A stretch of 64,000 nucleotides of DNA from Dactylellina haptotyla. Its lineage: Eukaryota; Ascomycota; Orbiliomycetes; Orbiliales; Orbiliaceae. Below are positions 23,707 to 34,353 of this stretch, piece after piece. The translations under genes were made by a program, and so were the position numbers. Position 1 is the stretch's first letter; each line of letters starts with the position of its first letter. The notes under the pieces were generated by a model. The model ran no database searches. It saw only the letters and a program-made list of their open reading frames with translations, and was not told the DNA's origin. The stretch covers positions 2,108,001 through 2,172,000 of the forward strand of contig CM062383.1 of the NCBI GenBank assembly GCA_031310005.1. The letters are read 5' to 3'.

Positions 23707-24341
23707 AGAACCCAATCCTGTTTCGCGGTGCGCGGTCTGCGTTCGTCCCGTCGTCCGGCTTCATCTGTGCTAGCTGAGTGCAGTTAGCTCGTCCCCGTTT
23801 AATCATCCCCTTTCCGAAGATACACTAACCCGTGCTGCTATCGAATAAGACTTACATACATCATACGTACCTCCGCGAACCCGAACTACGTCTTGTATTC
23901 CTCCCTCCGCCTGTTATATCGGTACCTGCTCTCAACTATCCTGCTTGTGCTGCTGCGTCGTCTCCACACACACACATACACACACACTCTCTCCCTCCCT
24001 CCAACCCACACGACACCTCCGCTCCTCATCACGTTGCTATCTGCATCCCGCCGTCCAGCTCGTCTTCCTCCCCTTCGTAGCCTCGCTCTTCTGCTGTGTT
24101 CCAACTTCTCTGCACCGCTTCGTCGAATATCTCCGTCAGATCTCGTGCCGGCTTGCTCGCTTGCATCCGACGCCTCCCGAGGATCCAACGACATCGTCCA
24201 CACTTCGCCCTCGTCGTCATCATCCTAACCCCCCACGACACGAAGACCAAGGACTTTAAAAAAACCTATAACATATTCCAACGCCCATCCCCTTACGAGG
24301 GCTATTGTTATTCTGCATCCTGACACATACCTCCCTCCACA

Positions 24342-25246
24342 ATGGCGTCCCAAAAAGTAGTTGCCAACGGCCCCTCCAAGGCTAGCTTGCCGCCGAATCC
24401 TCTGCCGCGCTGGCTGCGAACCAACAATGTCTATCTGTTCATACCGAACATTATCGGTAAGACACCACCGTATTCTTCCCTGGGTCTCGCATAGGCAGAG
24501 CATTTATTAATCGTGTTTCCTTAACCCCTAGGCTACGCCCGTATTATTCTCGCATCCATCTCCCTTATCTACATGCCCATCCACCCAATAACATGCACCA
24601 TCCTATACGGTGTTTCGTGTATCCTCGACGCTCTCGATGGCTGGGCCGCCCGCAAGTTCTCGCAATCGACAAAGTTCGGCGCCGTCCTCGACATGGTTAC
24701 GGATCGTTGTACCACCAGTTGTCTGCTCATGTTCTTGAGCGCCGCGTACCCGGACCAACCAAGCCTTAAGATCCTCTTCCAGTTCCTCCTGTCTCTAGAC
24801 TTGGCCAGCCACTACATGCACATGTACGCGATGATGGAGAAGGGAGCTGGTAGCCACAAGAGCGTCGACAGAGAGCAGAGCAAGATCCTCAACTTGTACT
24901 ATACCAACAAGGTAATTCCTCTTTCCCCTCGAAATCTTAAATCTTTCTCTCTGAAGACTGGAAAACTGACAATATGTACCGCGGATAGACCGTACTGTTC
25001 ACCTTTTGCGCATTCAACGAGCTCCACTTCGTCTCGCTATACCTTCTCTCCTTCCCGCCCCCGTCCGCCGCCAGAGACGCCATTTTACCGTTTATCAAGG
25101 GTATGGCATACATCACCTTCCCAATCTGCGCGGGCAAGCAGATCATCAACTTTGTGCAGATGGCTCGAGCCGCAGAGACGCTAGTCAACATCGACAAGCA
25201 CAACAGAATGCTCGCTAGCCAGTTGAACGGCGACAAGTCAGAGTAA
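24342..25246 (+). CDS. PIS1: CDP-diacylglycerol--inositol 3-phosphatidyltransferase (phosphatidylinositol synthase)
   Basis: Makes phosphatidylinositol from CDP-diacylglycerol and myo-inositol in the ER membrane. Exons 24342-24456, 24532-24911 and 24989-25246 join in frame to 250 residues (donors GTAAGA and GTAATT; acceptors CTAG and ATAG). The CDP-alcohol phosphotransferase signature D-G-X2-A-R-X8-G-X3-D-X3-D is complete, from DGWAARKF to GAVLDMVTD. Other family blocks are NVYLFIPNIIGYARI, LASHYMHMYAMM, and ILNLYYTNKTVLFTFCAFNE. Several hydrophobic helices fit the multi-pass enzyme. The start gives the expected cytosolic N-terminus (MASQKVVANGPSKAS). The length is close to yeast Pis1 (220). 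Confidence 0.95.
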
Positions 25247-26455
25247 GCAAGGTTGAGGACAAGAAGGAAGGGGAAAAAACGGAACAAGCCCGCTGTTTTA
25301 TGGAGCGTTTCCCTTCAATGTCTCTTGTTTTGGAGTGGGCTGGAGTCTGGGCCTGTCTGGGCTCTGGAATCCTGAAGCAGGGAATGTGAAAAGTAGCGGC
25401 GATACCATTGAACGGTATTCTACCTTTTTCTTCCTTTCTTTCCCGTTGCATATCAGACGGGGATTGACCCCGGCACCATCTAGTAACTTAATCCGGGTGG
25501 TTGCACGGCTCCGGTTGGATGTTGCTGTCAAGCGCACTCTTTTCTTTTTTTCTTTTTATATTTTCTGCCTTCTTTCATCTGTCGATATTTCTTGTTTCCT
25601 TAAAGGTGTTGACGCTACTTCTACTCTACAACTTCTCAGTTTCCTAGACTCCCCCTTTCATTTTGATTTTTATTTTCTGGTTTCTTTTTCTTTTTGGTGG
25701 GTTTACAAGCTGATTTACCTTCGTTTCTTATTTCTTTTTATCTTTTCAACAAATAATTCCTTGTTTTCACAGGAAACACCAAGTATGATCATTTTAATAC
25801 CGCATTATCCTGTACAGATGGCCATCGTTCGCCTTCCTTAGTAATAGTAATGACATGACGACCAGCCCCCGTTTGCTACCTCTTTTTTGTACCGCCGGTT
25901 AATCTTTCTTTGTTGCATTGTGTGCATAAGTCTGTACGTATATACACATTGCCACGGAGTGTGGCCTCAAGCATCATATCCATCGCCAGTATTCTTCAAC
26001 TGTCGTGTGCATTAATTACGATACGCTGTAACATTTCGAGTCGGCGCCTGGGACCGGCTATGGGTATGTGACAGGCGACCGCCCAATGGACATATCTTGG
26101 ACTCTTCGTCTTGGAGAGGAACTACATTCCTGGCCGGGGGCCTGTGGGCCCTGAGGGAAAGTGATCACGAGCGAGGAAACCTTACTCTATCCGCGACACG
26201 GAGCGAAACCCTCCCCGCAACCAGATCTCGTTCGTCTGCTCGTTATATAAACGACGACGGTGTTCTCTTTCGGGTCTTTGTTCTGTCCAGTTGGATGTTG
26301 GCTGTTTATTCTCCGTTCTCTTGCCGTGTTTGTCGCTGTATAATAATTATTATTTGGGCATCTCTTCCTCCTTCATCGCATCTCCTCGGCATCTTCTCTT
26401 CTTCCCCTTCCACACACACAACTCGCTCTCACCACACCTCAAAACACCATCGCGA

Positions 26456-26486
<31 letters not shown>

Positions 26487-26936
26487 CTTCTTCTTCTTCT
26501 TCTTCTTCTTCTTCTTCACCACGGCGTCTCCCTCCCCTGGCTCCCAATCGATTCAACTTCAAAGACAATCAGCGGCCTGTCCACCTTCCAATCCTGCTTA
26601 ATCCCACCTGCTTCCATCGATTGCTTGCCCTTCGGCCCTGTTTCAAATTTTTTTCGGCTTAGCCCAGCAAACTAAAAGCACAGGGAAGGCCGAACCAACG
26701 AGCTCCAACCGCCAGCTCTCCGCCTCGAAACACGTCCCCAGCCGAATAAGAGTACTGCTCCTTGTTCACGACTGACGATAGCAGATTCGGTGTTTATTTC
26801 AGTGCCTTGTTTTGTTTCCATTCCGCCAGGGCGGGTATATCAAACGATAGTGTCCCTGTTTCTTTGAACTAAGCAAGCCCCTCCACCACCACCACCTTCT
26901 CCTCTTTAAACCCCCCGGTGGTCTCAAGGAGGCACT
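25247..26936. other. Intergenic region with long CTT repeat in the leader of the next gene
   Basis: 1.7 kb. 25250-25900 is the T-rich 3' flank of PIS1. The right part is C/T-rich and holds a (CTT)n tract. A minus-strand poly-Glu ORF and plus-strand poly-Ser/poly-Leu ORFs over that tract are repeat artefacts. No gene recognised. Confidence 0.6.
26457..26517. repeat. (CTT)n trinucleotide repeat, about 20 units
   Basis: An uninterrupted run of about 61 bases of CTT/TTC. It lies 420 bases upstream of the ATG at 26937, probably in the promoter or 5' UTR of the Ser-rich coiled-coil gene. Probably polymorphic between strains. Confidence 0.95.
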
Positions 26937-28215
26937 ATGACTACCACCACCATTCCAGCAACCGAGGAGAAGGCGGCTCCGTCGACAACCGCTGCTCCGT
27001 CTGCTCAACCGACCTCCTCCTCCTCAACGGGCTTGCCTACTTCTACATCAGCAGGTGTCCCTCCCTCACCCCGTCTCCGTCAGATCTCCGTTGCCTCCGC
27101 AGCTTCAAACGTTCGACGACCATCTTCCTCCCTCTCCGACGCTCGAGATCCCAGTTCCTCTCGTCGACACTCTGAACAAAGAATGCTGCCCCCACCGGCT
27201 CCACTCACCCAGCCTCCGTTTGCGCAACCGCCATCCCCTGGCGGAAGCATCAGGAGCGTCAGCAGCATCAGTGGAAGTGAAGCTGGTGTCAATGGGCCGG
27301 GTCCAGCCCGTCTCCCCCGCCAGCTCTCCCCCGCTGAAATCCATGCCGAGTTGGAGAAGGAGCAGGAAGCTGCCGTATGTCTACCTCCCCCTTTTATCAT
27401 CCTCACTACCAGTTACTGATAAATCTTTCGTGCAGGTCAACCGCCTAACCCGTCAACTCTCCATCCTGCGTGCCCAACAAGCCGTCTCCCCAACGTCCCA
27501 CCCAATCTCTGATGACCTCAGCAACACATACCCGTCTACTTATCTCTCCCCCCGCAGCCGCCGAACCTCCTCTAACGCTTCCACCGCCTTGACAAACGCC
27601 GCCACGATCGGTAGCACAATGGCCGGCAGCTCGCTCTCTCGCCAGAGTAGTATTCAGTCTCTCTCCGCGGCCCGAGGAGACCCAACAGCTGCATCTACTA
27701 CTACCCCATCCCGTGCCGCCCCGATCCCAATGTCTCGCCAAAGCTCTGTCCGTAGCATCTCCGGCTCCCGTGCCAGTGGTAGAAACTCGCCGGCCCTAGG
27801 GGAATCCGACAGTCCATATCCATACTTCAGCTCGCAATATTATTACGCCTCTCCACATCACCCACCAGGCAGCAGCTGGAAGGATTCCGCGGGAATGTCT
27901 CATATGCGTGATCACCACTACTCACGAGAGCGAGAAAGGGGCGAATACGCTAGCAGCGAGGCTGGGGGTTCCGAGAGGGGATTGGGGCTCAGTTACTCCA
28001 GCTCTACGTCTGGACACCCTCGTTACGAGGAGGTTTTGACTGCCAGAAACGAGTTGGAGAATGTCAAAAAGGAGAACGAAAAATTGAAGGAGAAGATCCG
28101 AGAGCTGGAGAAGGCCTTGTCCGGAGTTAGTGTCAACGCTGCCACCGGAAGTGGTGCATCGGCCAGCGGGAAGGATGCTAAGACCGAACCTGAGGTCAAG
28201 AGCGGGGAGCCATGA
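26937..28215 (+). CDS. Ser-rich protein with coiled coils, uncharacterised
   Basis: Exons 26937-27374 and 27436-28215 join in phase 0 (donor GTATGT, acceptor GCAG) to 405 residues. I do not recognise a family. The first 125 residues are Thr/Ser/Pro-rich with basic patches. At about 130-162 there is an amphipathic segment (SPAEIHAELEKEQEAAVNRL followed by TRQLSILRAQQ), which straddles the splice site. The middle is Ser/Arg-rich with repeated SRQSS(I/V)RS-type motifs (SLSRQSSIQSLS, MSRQSSVRSISGSRASGR), possible kinase or 14-3-3 sites. A strong heptad coiled coil follows at about 343-376 (RYEEVLTARNELENVKKENE, then KLKEKIRELEKAL). The tail is Gly/Ser/Lys. Cytoskeletal or signalling scaffold is a guess only. 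Confidence 0.85.
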
Positions 28216-28895
28216 TCTCGGGTCGCCTCATCCCTATACTTCCTAGCCACTATATTTCTCATTCTATTATTTTCATAACGAATAGCAAACAAAAGGGCAT
28301 TCGTTATGAGGTAGTGTACTGTTTGAACCTGCTAAGCGCTATTATTGTGATTATTGTTTTTCTCATCATCATTTTCACTCTGGCTTGATAGATCATGTGT
28401 TACGAAACAAAAGAATTCGGACGGCGTATAGCTTTGTTTAATTTTTACCTTTTTTTCTGGCATGCCTGTATTTTTTCAAGGTTTCCGCTCTTTTTCATCC
28501 CGATTCATAATTACATTGCTCGTAAACAAAAGAGATTCAATTCAATATCACTACTTTTCTGATATCCTTCTACATCGTTTCCCCTTCGATCTGAGTGTTT
28601 CGATTTGTCTATTTTCAAAGGCTTATATGCGTACTAGCTTCGCTTGGTAAAAGGCGGCGAAAGCCACCCTGTTTTTGAATTTTCTTATATACCAGAAAGA
28701 CATGCTTCAAGAAATGCAATGGCAACGGATTTCCATCTTCAGAAAGAGATATACGTAATGCGGAGACCACAAAAATAGAGATTCATAACAGAAGGGCGTC
28801 AAATCATTAACAATTAAACGTAGAAAGAAACCTTGCCAGTATGTATAACCATATACAAAAGAAGAAACCCAAAAGAACCATAAAAGAACGCCATT
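28216..28895. other. Convergent intergenic region
   Basis: 680 AT-rich bases between two convergent genes; holds both 3' UTRs. No other feature seen. Confidence 0.6.
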
Positions 28896-30666
28896 TTAAT
28901 GCCCCTTGAAAACCCTCATAAAACTAGGAAACCTCGGCACCCCGTCCTTCGTCAGCTCGAAGTACCTATACGTAATCACCGTGCCCACCTTTGGCGGATT
29001 CTTTCTCGTCTTATCATCTAACCCGGTACCAACTTTAAACGTCTTCTTGCTGCCATCCATCATCTCGCACTTTAACGCCCCGCAGCGTCCTTGATTCCTC
29101 CCCTTGCCTTCCTCGTGCCCGATAACCTTCGCCTCGGCGTCGTGGAACGTCTTCACTTTCAAGCACGTCTTTGAACGTTTCTGGATGTACACGCTCTCCG
29201 GTTCTCGCAGCATGAGACCCTCGCCGCCTAATTCTGTGATGCGCTCGAGCTCCTTCAGCACGTGATCTTTATCTTCGACTTCGGTCTGATCGACGTATTT
29301 GACCCATTTGATGCGCTTCCCGTCGAGCAGTTTCTTGAGGGCCTCCTGGCGTTGTTCGAATTTCTTGTTCCCCATGCTCGGGATATCGAAGACGTGGTAT
29401 TCGACTGAGAATTTCCATTTATCGCCGCCGTTTATCGTTTTCACGATGCTCACGGTGTCGATGAACTTGCCACGGCCGCAGGTCAGTTCGCCGTCGAGGG
29501 TTAGGTCCTTTGGGAACTTTTTCGTGAACCAGTCCGGTGCGTAGAATTTGTTGCCTTCGCGAGAGAGAAAATTGCTGCCGTTCCAGTAGGCGCGCACGCC
29601 GTCGAGCTTCTCGGACATCCACCAGCCTGTGGGGTCTATGCCCTTTTCTAGGTCCCATTTCTCAGCAAGGAGGAGTTGGGGACGGAGTTTACTGTTGGGT
29701 GGCTGTGGGGCTTCGCAGTCGTCGTCTTCATTGTCGTCTTCGTCTTCCTCTTCTTCTTCGTCGTCGTCGTCGGAGGCCGCGCGCTTCTTCCCTTTGCCTG
29801 TGATTGTTCGCTTTGCTTTCGTCGAGGCGGTGGCACGACCTTTCCCTTTAGATTTAGATTCCGTGAGGAGGGTGTTTATCCGCTCCATTCGTTTCGCCAT
29901 GATCGATTTCTCGGCCTCGAGTTGCTCCGGGTCCATGGTATCCAGGTCCGAGAAGGTCATCTCCTCGTCTTCGTCAGAGTTCTCTTCGACTTTGACTTTA
30001 CTCCTCTTCGCCTTGGGTTTCACTTCTTCTTCCTCCTCTTCCTCATCCTCATCTTCGTCGTCGTCGTCGTCGTCTTCGACTTTACGTTTCCGATCACGGA
30101 CGTTACCAGTGACAGCTGCCGCTTTCTTTTTCGTATCCTTTTTGGCAGCAGTCTTTGTGGTAGCTTTCCGCCCTTTCAACGGCGGCTGGACGCCAGGGTT
30201 TTTATCCTCGATTCGTTCCCATTCGTATGCCTCGCCTAGGAGGTTCTTTAAGTGTTTACCTACATTCAATATTAACATCTCATACTTGCAGTGTTTTCTA
30301 TGAAAAGGTTACTAAAGAGCAGGGGAAATATGAACATACAAGTCCTAGCGTTAACGGGCCCGCCGTTATTCCTCCAACCGGGACAAGTGCAGTAGAAATG
30401 GTCATAAGTTCGTTTGACGGTGTAAGTTGTCGAACCTGACGATTCGGATTTAATCTCGCGACTGCAGATGATATTGTGTTAATTAAAATTTGAGAAGTGA
30501 TTAATAGAAAAAGAAATAAACGGGTTGCATACGTTTCGCCATCTTTAAGTAGAACTTTAGGCTTGATTCCGTTCTGTACGTTTGAATGGTTGCGGTTAGT
30601 TGATGTTGGATTTTGATATACAGGTGGCGGGGGTTCGGCAGCATACAAACTCGGCCAATTCATCAT
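28896..30666 (-). CDS. SWIM zinc finger - small ATP-dependent DNA ligase fusion protein
   Basis: Minus-strand exons 30666-30533, 30461-30340 and 30259-28896 join in frame to 539 residues. Residues 45-90 form a SWIM zinc finger: Cys69-X-Cys71-X14-Cys86-X-His88 (YCTCPGWRNNGG, then ARTCKHLKNLLGE), assembled across the second intron. Residues 115-270 are Lys-rich and Asp/Glu-rich, probably nuclear and disordered. The ATP ligase core follows. It has motif I EKLDGVRAYW (catalytic Lys303), motif III LDGEL (about 340), IIIa SVEYHVFDIP, IV EGLMLREP (about 432) and V CLKVKTF (Lys453, Lys455). An OB-fold tail ends FPSFMRVFKGH. There is no ligase DNA-binding domain, so it resembles the minimal kinetoplast/bacterial-type ligases rather than Lig1 or Lig4. 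Expected reaction: ATP-dependent sealing of nicked DNA. SWIM presumably supplies DNA or protein binding (inference). Introns start GTATGC and GTATGT and end GCAG and GTAG. Confidence 0.88.
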
Positions 30667-31344
30667 GCTCGGTAGCAGGCATATTGGAATGTAAATTGGT
30701 CTACTGCGTTTTTATGGAAGTATTGTATTTCCCCAATTGTATTCTATATAGACACACTCAATTGAAGAAATCGAGAAAGAAAGACAGAAAAAAGACGCGA
30801 AAATAAGGAGCTATTTATCAGTTTCGGCCGTGCGAGCTAAGCTAAACAGCTGAAATTTATTTCAACGCGCATTTTGCGTCCATGAAACAGAACCGAAATG
30901 AGTCGGCATAGTCAGCATATCCCACGTCAGAATGCGGTAGCTGTAGGCAGGTTAGAAGGCGTCGCGAACAAGGCACCCCGCGCGAACGCCCAAAAAAAGG
31001 TAAGAATCAGAGCTTTCTCGTATTCGCGTGCGCAATCCCATGACTTCGTGTTCCGAACGAGATTGCAATTTTAAGCCACGATGAGTCAATTGAATAGGAA
31101 ACAGGTCGTCGGGTGCAGTGAGTTTTGGTGTCAGGGCAATGCAAGTCATTGCTGCAGGGATTGATGACTCAATTCGGTCGCCAACGTAGGCCGGCCATCC
31201 AATTATATCGGAGCGTTTACCCTTCCTTTTCTCAGGCCAGGCCAATACTGGCGGAATTCCAACGGATCAAAAAGAAATATTTGGAAGAAAGAAAAGAAAG
31301 AAAAGAAAAAAACGAGGGAGATCTGAAAAATTGTCCGAGGGTGA
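30667..31344. other. Intergenic region between the MFS gene and the ligase gene
   Basis: 678 bases between two minus-strand genes; 3' flank of the MFS transporter and promoter of the ligase. Purine-rich at 31260-31320. No other gene seen. Confidence 0.6.
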
Positions 31345-33570
31345 CTAAACGACACTGATCGCGTCTGACGATTGGTTGTATCGCCCCTTTTCGCGGATTC
31401 GCCTACCATATCGCATGAAGAATAGTGGTAGCGGTAGCATTGCCGCTGCGATCACGCCAAGCACGGTCATTGCCCATCTCACACCGAGATTCTCGATCAC
31501 TAGGGTTTTGTCAGTACGAGCTGTTGAAAATCGCATGAAAAGCGGTATAAATACTTATTCTTGAGATCAACGGGAATACGAATCCCATCGTGTATCTTAT
31601 CAAGCCATTCGCACTGACTGCTGATGCTGCGACTTCTGGGAAACAATCCTAGCCCCACTATTAGTTACTAGTTACTTCAACGTCCAATTCAGGAACTTTA
31701 CTGTTATATATGCGACGTGAGGTACAAATAACCCGAGCTATTATTTTAGAAGTTGAAGCTTGTTAGTATATGGTTTCGATATTTGGCGGGTAGTGCCTGG
31801 GTACTTACAGCAGCGAATCCAAAAATACAACCGGCGATAACGGGTGCTGCCCAATGAACACCCAAACCTGCCGTCCAGGCAAACATAAGAAGTGCGAAAA
31901 CCATTGCCACCGCGGCTGCCATCATTGGAGGAAGCCGAGCTTCTGGAGGAACAGGAGATGATTTTCGTCTGTATATAGGCTCGAAGAAGAGTATGTGTAT
32001 CGGGACGGTAAGAGTTATACCAACGCAAATAGCTAGAAATGGTAATCCGGATTCTAAAATATTAAAGCTGTAAATGCTTTGATATATGTATGGGAGCTAT
32101 ATTTAAAGAATCAGTGACATTTGGATATGCTCATAGATTCCAAAGGTAACCTACTGAGCTTGTAAAGCCGTAGAGTAGCATATAACTATTTCGAGAACTC
32201 AATTAGCTTACCCGCCTTGAGAACGCAGGGGTGGATTAACTCTTACACAAAGCCCGAGTATATCGAGAAAAGGAGTACGATCTGGCAAAATTGGATTAGT
32301 GAATTTGAAAAGAGAGTCCAGTAAGAGAGTCTTACCGGCTCGGTTAGCAAGAGACGAGGAGGTCTTTCAAGAGCCGTGAACATCATATCCCGGAACCCTC
32401 GCTTCGTAGGTCTCTCTACTAACTCTCCGCGCATTTGACGCCGAAGAACGTCTTTATCCAAGATCTTGTTGCGGTGGGTTTCTGGCATAAAGTAGACGAA
32501 TGGGAACAGACAAGCTGAGAGAATCATTGTGATCCAGAGAGTCCAATTCCAACTGTGTTTCAAGACCACGATTCCACTGAGAACTGGTCCGAAAGCTGCT
32601 CCGCTAAAAGCACTGGAAACGAATACGAGGAGGGGTAGGGCGCGAGTTTGCTCCGTGAATAGCTAGAATGGACATGTATGTTAGTCAAATAACCATGATA
32701 TACTATGATACGATAGGGATCAGTACATCAGCCACGGTACCAGCCCCAACCGATGGCCCCTGTGGAAACAAGTCAGTAATGAAGTCTTAAAACATATCCT
32801 GATAGAAAGTGATTACCCACTGGCGACGCAAAGATACCACTCAGTAGTCGGAAAAACAACCATGCACCGATATTGGATTTCTGTGACCCAAGTGCCGCGG
32901 GGAATTGTACGAAGAGCGAGCAGATGTGTGAGACTTTGTAAACAGTGTGTCTTCCAAATTGCTCTGAAAGTGGTGCAGATAGTAATGGACCGATACCGAG
33001 ACCGAGAACTATATCAAAATTTTGTGATCAACATTCTATCCTCAAATCTCTAGGCCTTTCCAAAGGAGAGTATTCCATACCGTAAAGCGAGATCCCGAGA
33101 GTTGCAATAACTCTAGATACGTCGTACTCTGAAGCGATTGATGGTATCGCAAGTGATATGACGGACGCTCCAATGTTATTTATAAAACACATAAAAGCTT
33201 CCAGATAGCCGTTAATAAAAAAGACTCTTTAAGGGGGACAGATCGTTTAGGCTTTACTCTTACCAATGACAAAGATGCAATACCACTTAGCCCACGCGTT
33301 CCAGTTTTGTGGGTTTTTAGGGTCACGCGGGCCATCGTAGTTGTCAATTGTAACGTGCCCGTAGAGGTGCAATTGCATCAAGGCCTCTCGGCGTGCAAGA
33401 ATCGGAACGGTTGAGTAGCCCGTCCGAGTGTTGCCGTACTCGAATATTGGTCTGGGATTTGAGCTTGTTGTAGAGGAGGAGGATTGTGATTCAGGAATAG
33501 CACCGTTGACCATCCCACTAGAATGTAAATTGATCTCAACCATTGAGCCCAGAGAATATGGTGAACCCAT
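31345..33570 (-). CDS. MFS transporter, DHA1 (drug/polyamine H+ antiporter) type
   Basis: Eleven exons on the minus strand join in frame to 543 residues: 33570-33264, 33197-33081, 33008-32821, 32759-32727, 32662-32336, 32281-32247, 32185-32155, 32096-31809, 31737-31702, 31648-31555 and 31520-31345. The cytosolic N-terminus ends with DGPRDPKNPQNWNAWAKWYC, the motif before helix 1 of fungal DHA1 antiporters. LSAPLSEQFGRHTVYK is motif A between helices 2 and 3, followed by SPGPSVGAGTVADLFTEQ. MPETHRNKILDKDVLRRQMR lies in the central loop. The end, LGVRWAMTVLGVIAAAMLPL then RYGRRIREK, is typical. All twelve-helix regions seem present. Several exons are only 31-36 bases. The substrate cannot be predicted. 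One weak point is the GTGGGT donor after 32821. Confidence 0.9.
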
Positions 33571-34353
33571 GATAAGGTAAGATTCGGGATTTTATATAAC
33601 TTGTTGATTTAGGGAGGGATCTTAGATGGATACTGATTAGAAACTGATCATGAGTGGTATATAAAGAATGAAGGTTTGACATGCGCTGGGGATCGGTAGA
33701 CGGTAGATGATAAGAGTGATCAGGTTTAACTAGGAGAGAGTGGAATGTAGTGACTTGGGGACGAAATGAGGTTTCAATTAGCTAGCTGTAGAATAAATAG
33801 GATGGTGAGGTGACCATAGACGTCGACGCCGCAATCGACAACTAGTACCTCAACGAGGAACTACACAACCACTTCTCTGCGAGACAACCCATTGCCTCGA
33901 GCTTGACTGCGGCTCCAGATACCCTAGGGCGAAAGCCATACTCATCCAAAGCCACAAGACCATTTCACCAATTGCAGGGGTACTATAACATTCTCTATCT
34001 AATAAATCTTATTCCCAGATCTAGATCAGCAGAACTTTGGTGCGTCGCTAGCTGCGAGAGAGACAACAGATTATCGATGTGCTTCATATAAAATACAACA
34101 TTTATCAGTCAGACCTAAAGCTCCCCCATCGTGTCTAGCTGATCACATATATAGAAAGTGCTTAATGTTTCTATTAGAAAGGTAAGAGAAATATGGGTAA
34201 AGCCACACGTCTCGAAAATCGATATTTCAACCCTAGCAGCACAGCATTATATCATTGAACCCTTAAACCCAAAACCTCATACCACTAGCTACAATACCTT
34301 ATGTCATTCAAATCATGTATCTCCGAATCCCAAAGTCGAGCCTGTCATTTGCT
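33571..34353. other. Intergenic region between MFS and the charged nuclear-type protein
   Basis: 783 AT-rich bases. A TATATAAAA-like element lies on the minus strand at about 33590-33600, just upstream of the MFS start; a second TATATAA lies at about 33659 on the plus strand. No gene recognised. Confidence 0.55.

Larger units (their letters stand above)
23019..24341. other. Divergent promoter region of GCD1 and PIS1
   Basis: 1.3 kb shared upstream region with strong local composition changes. It holds tandem GGTTGCAGCAGA units at about 23164-23195, a very GC-rich block at about 23435-23525 with two near copies of GGCCACCCC, a CCCAAGAG-type minisatellite at about 23598-23640, a (CGAAT)n pentamer run at about 23681-23705, and a CA-rich stretch near 23965-23990. 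The right half is a C/T-rich leader of PIS1. Confidence 0.6.

Noticed and set aside
29629-30303. Long Ser-rich and Phe/Val-rich plus-strand ORFs opposite the ligase gene
   Set aside because: Antisense shadows of the acidic linker of the SWIM-ligase protein (GAC/GAG runs).
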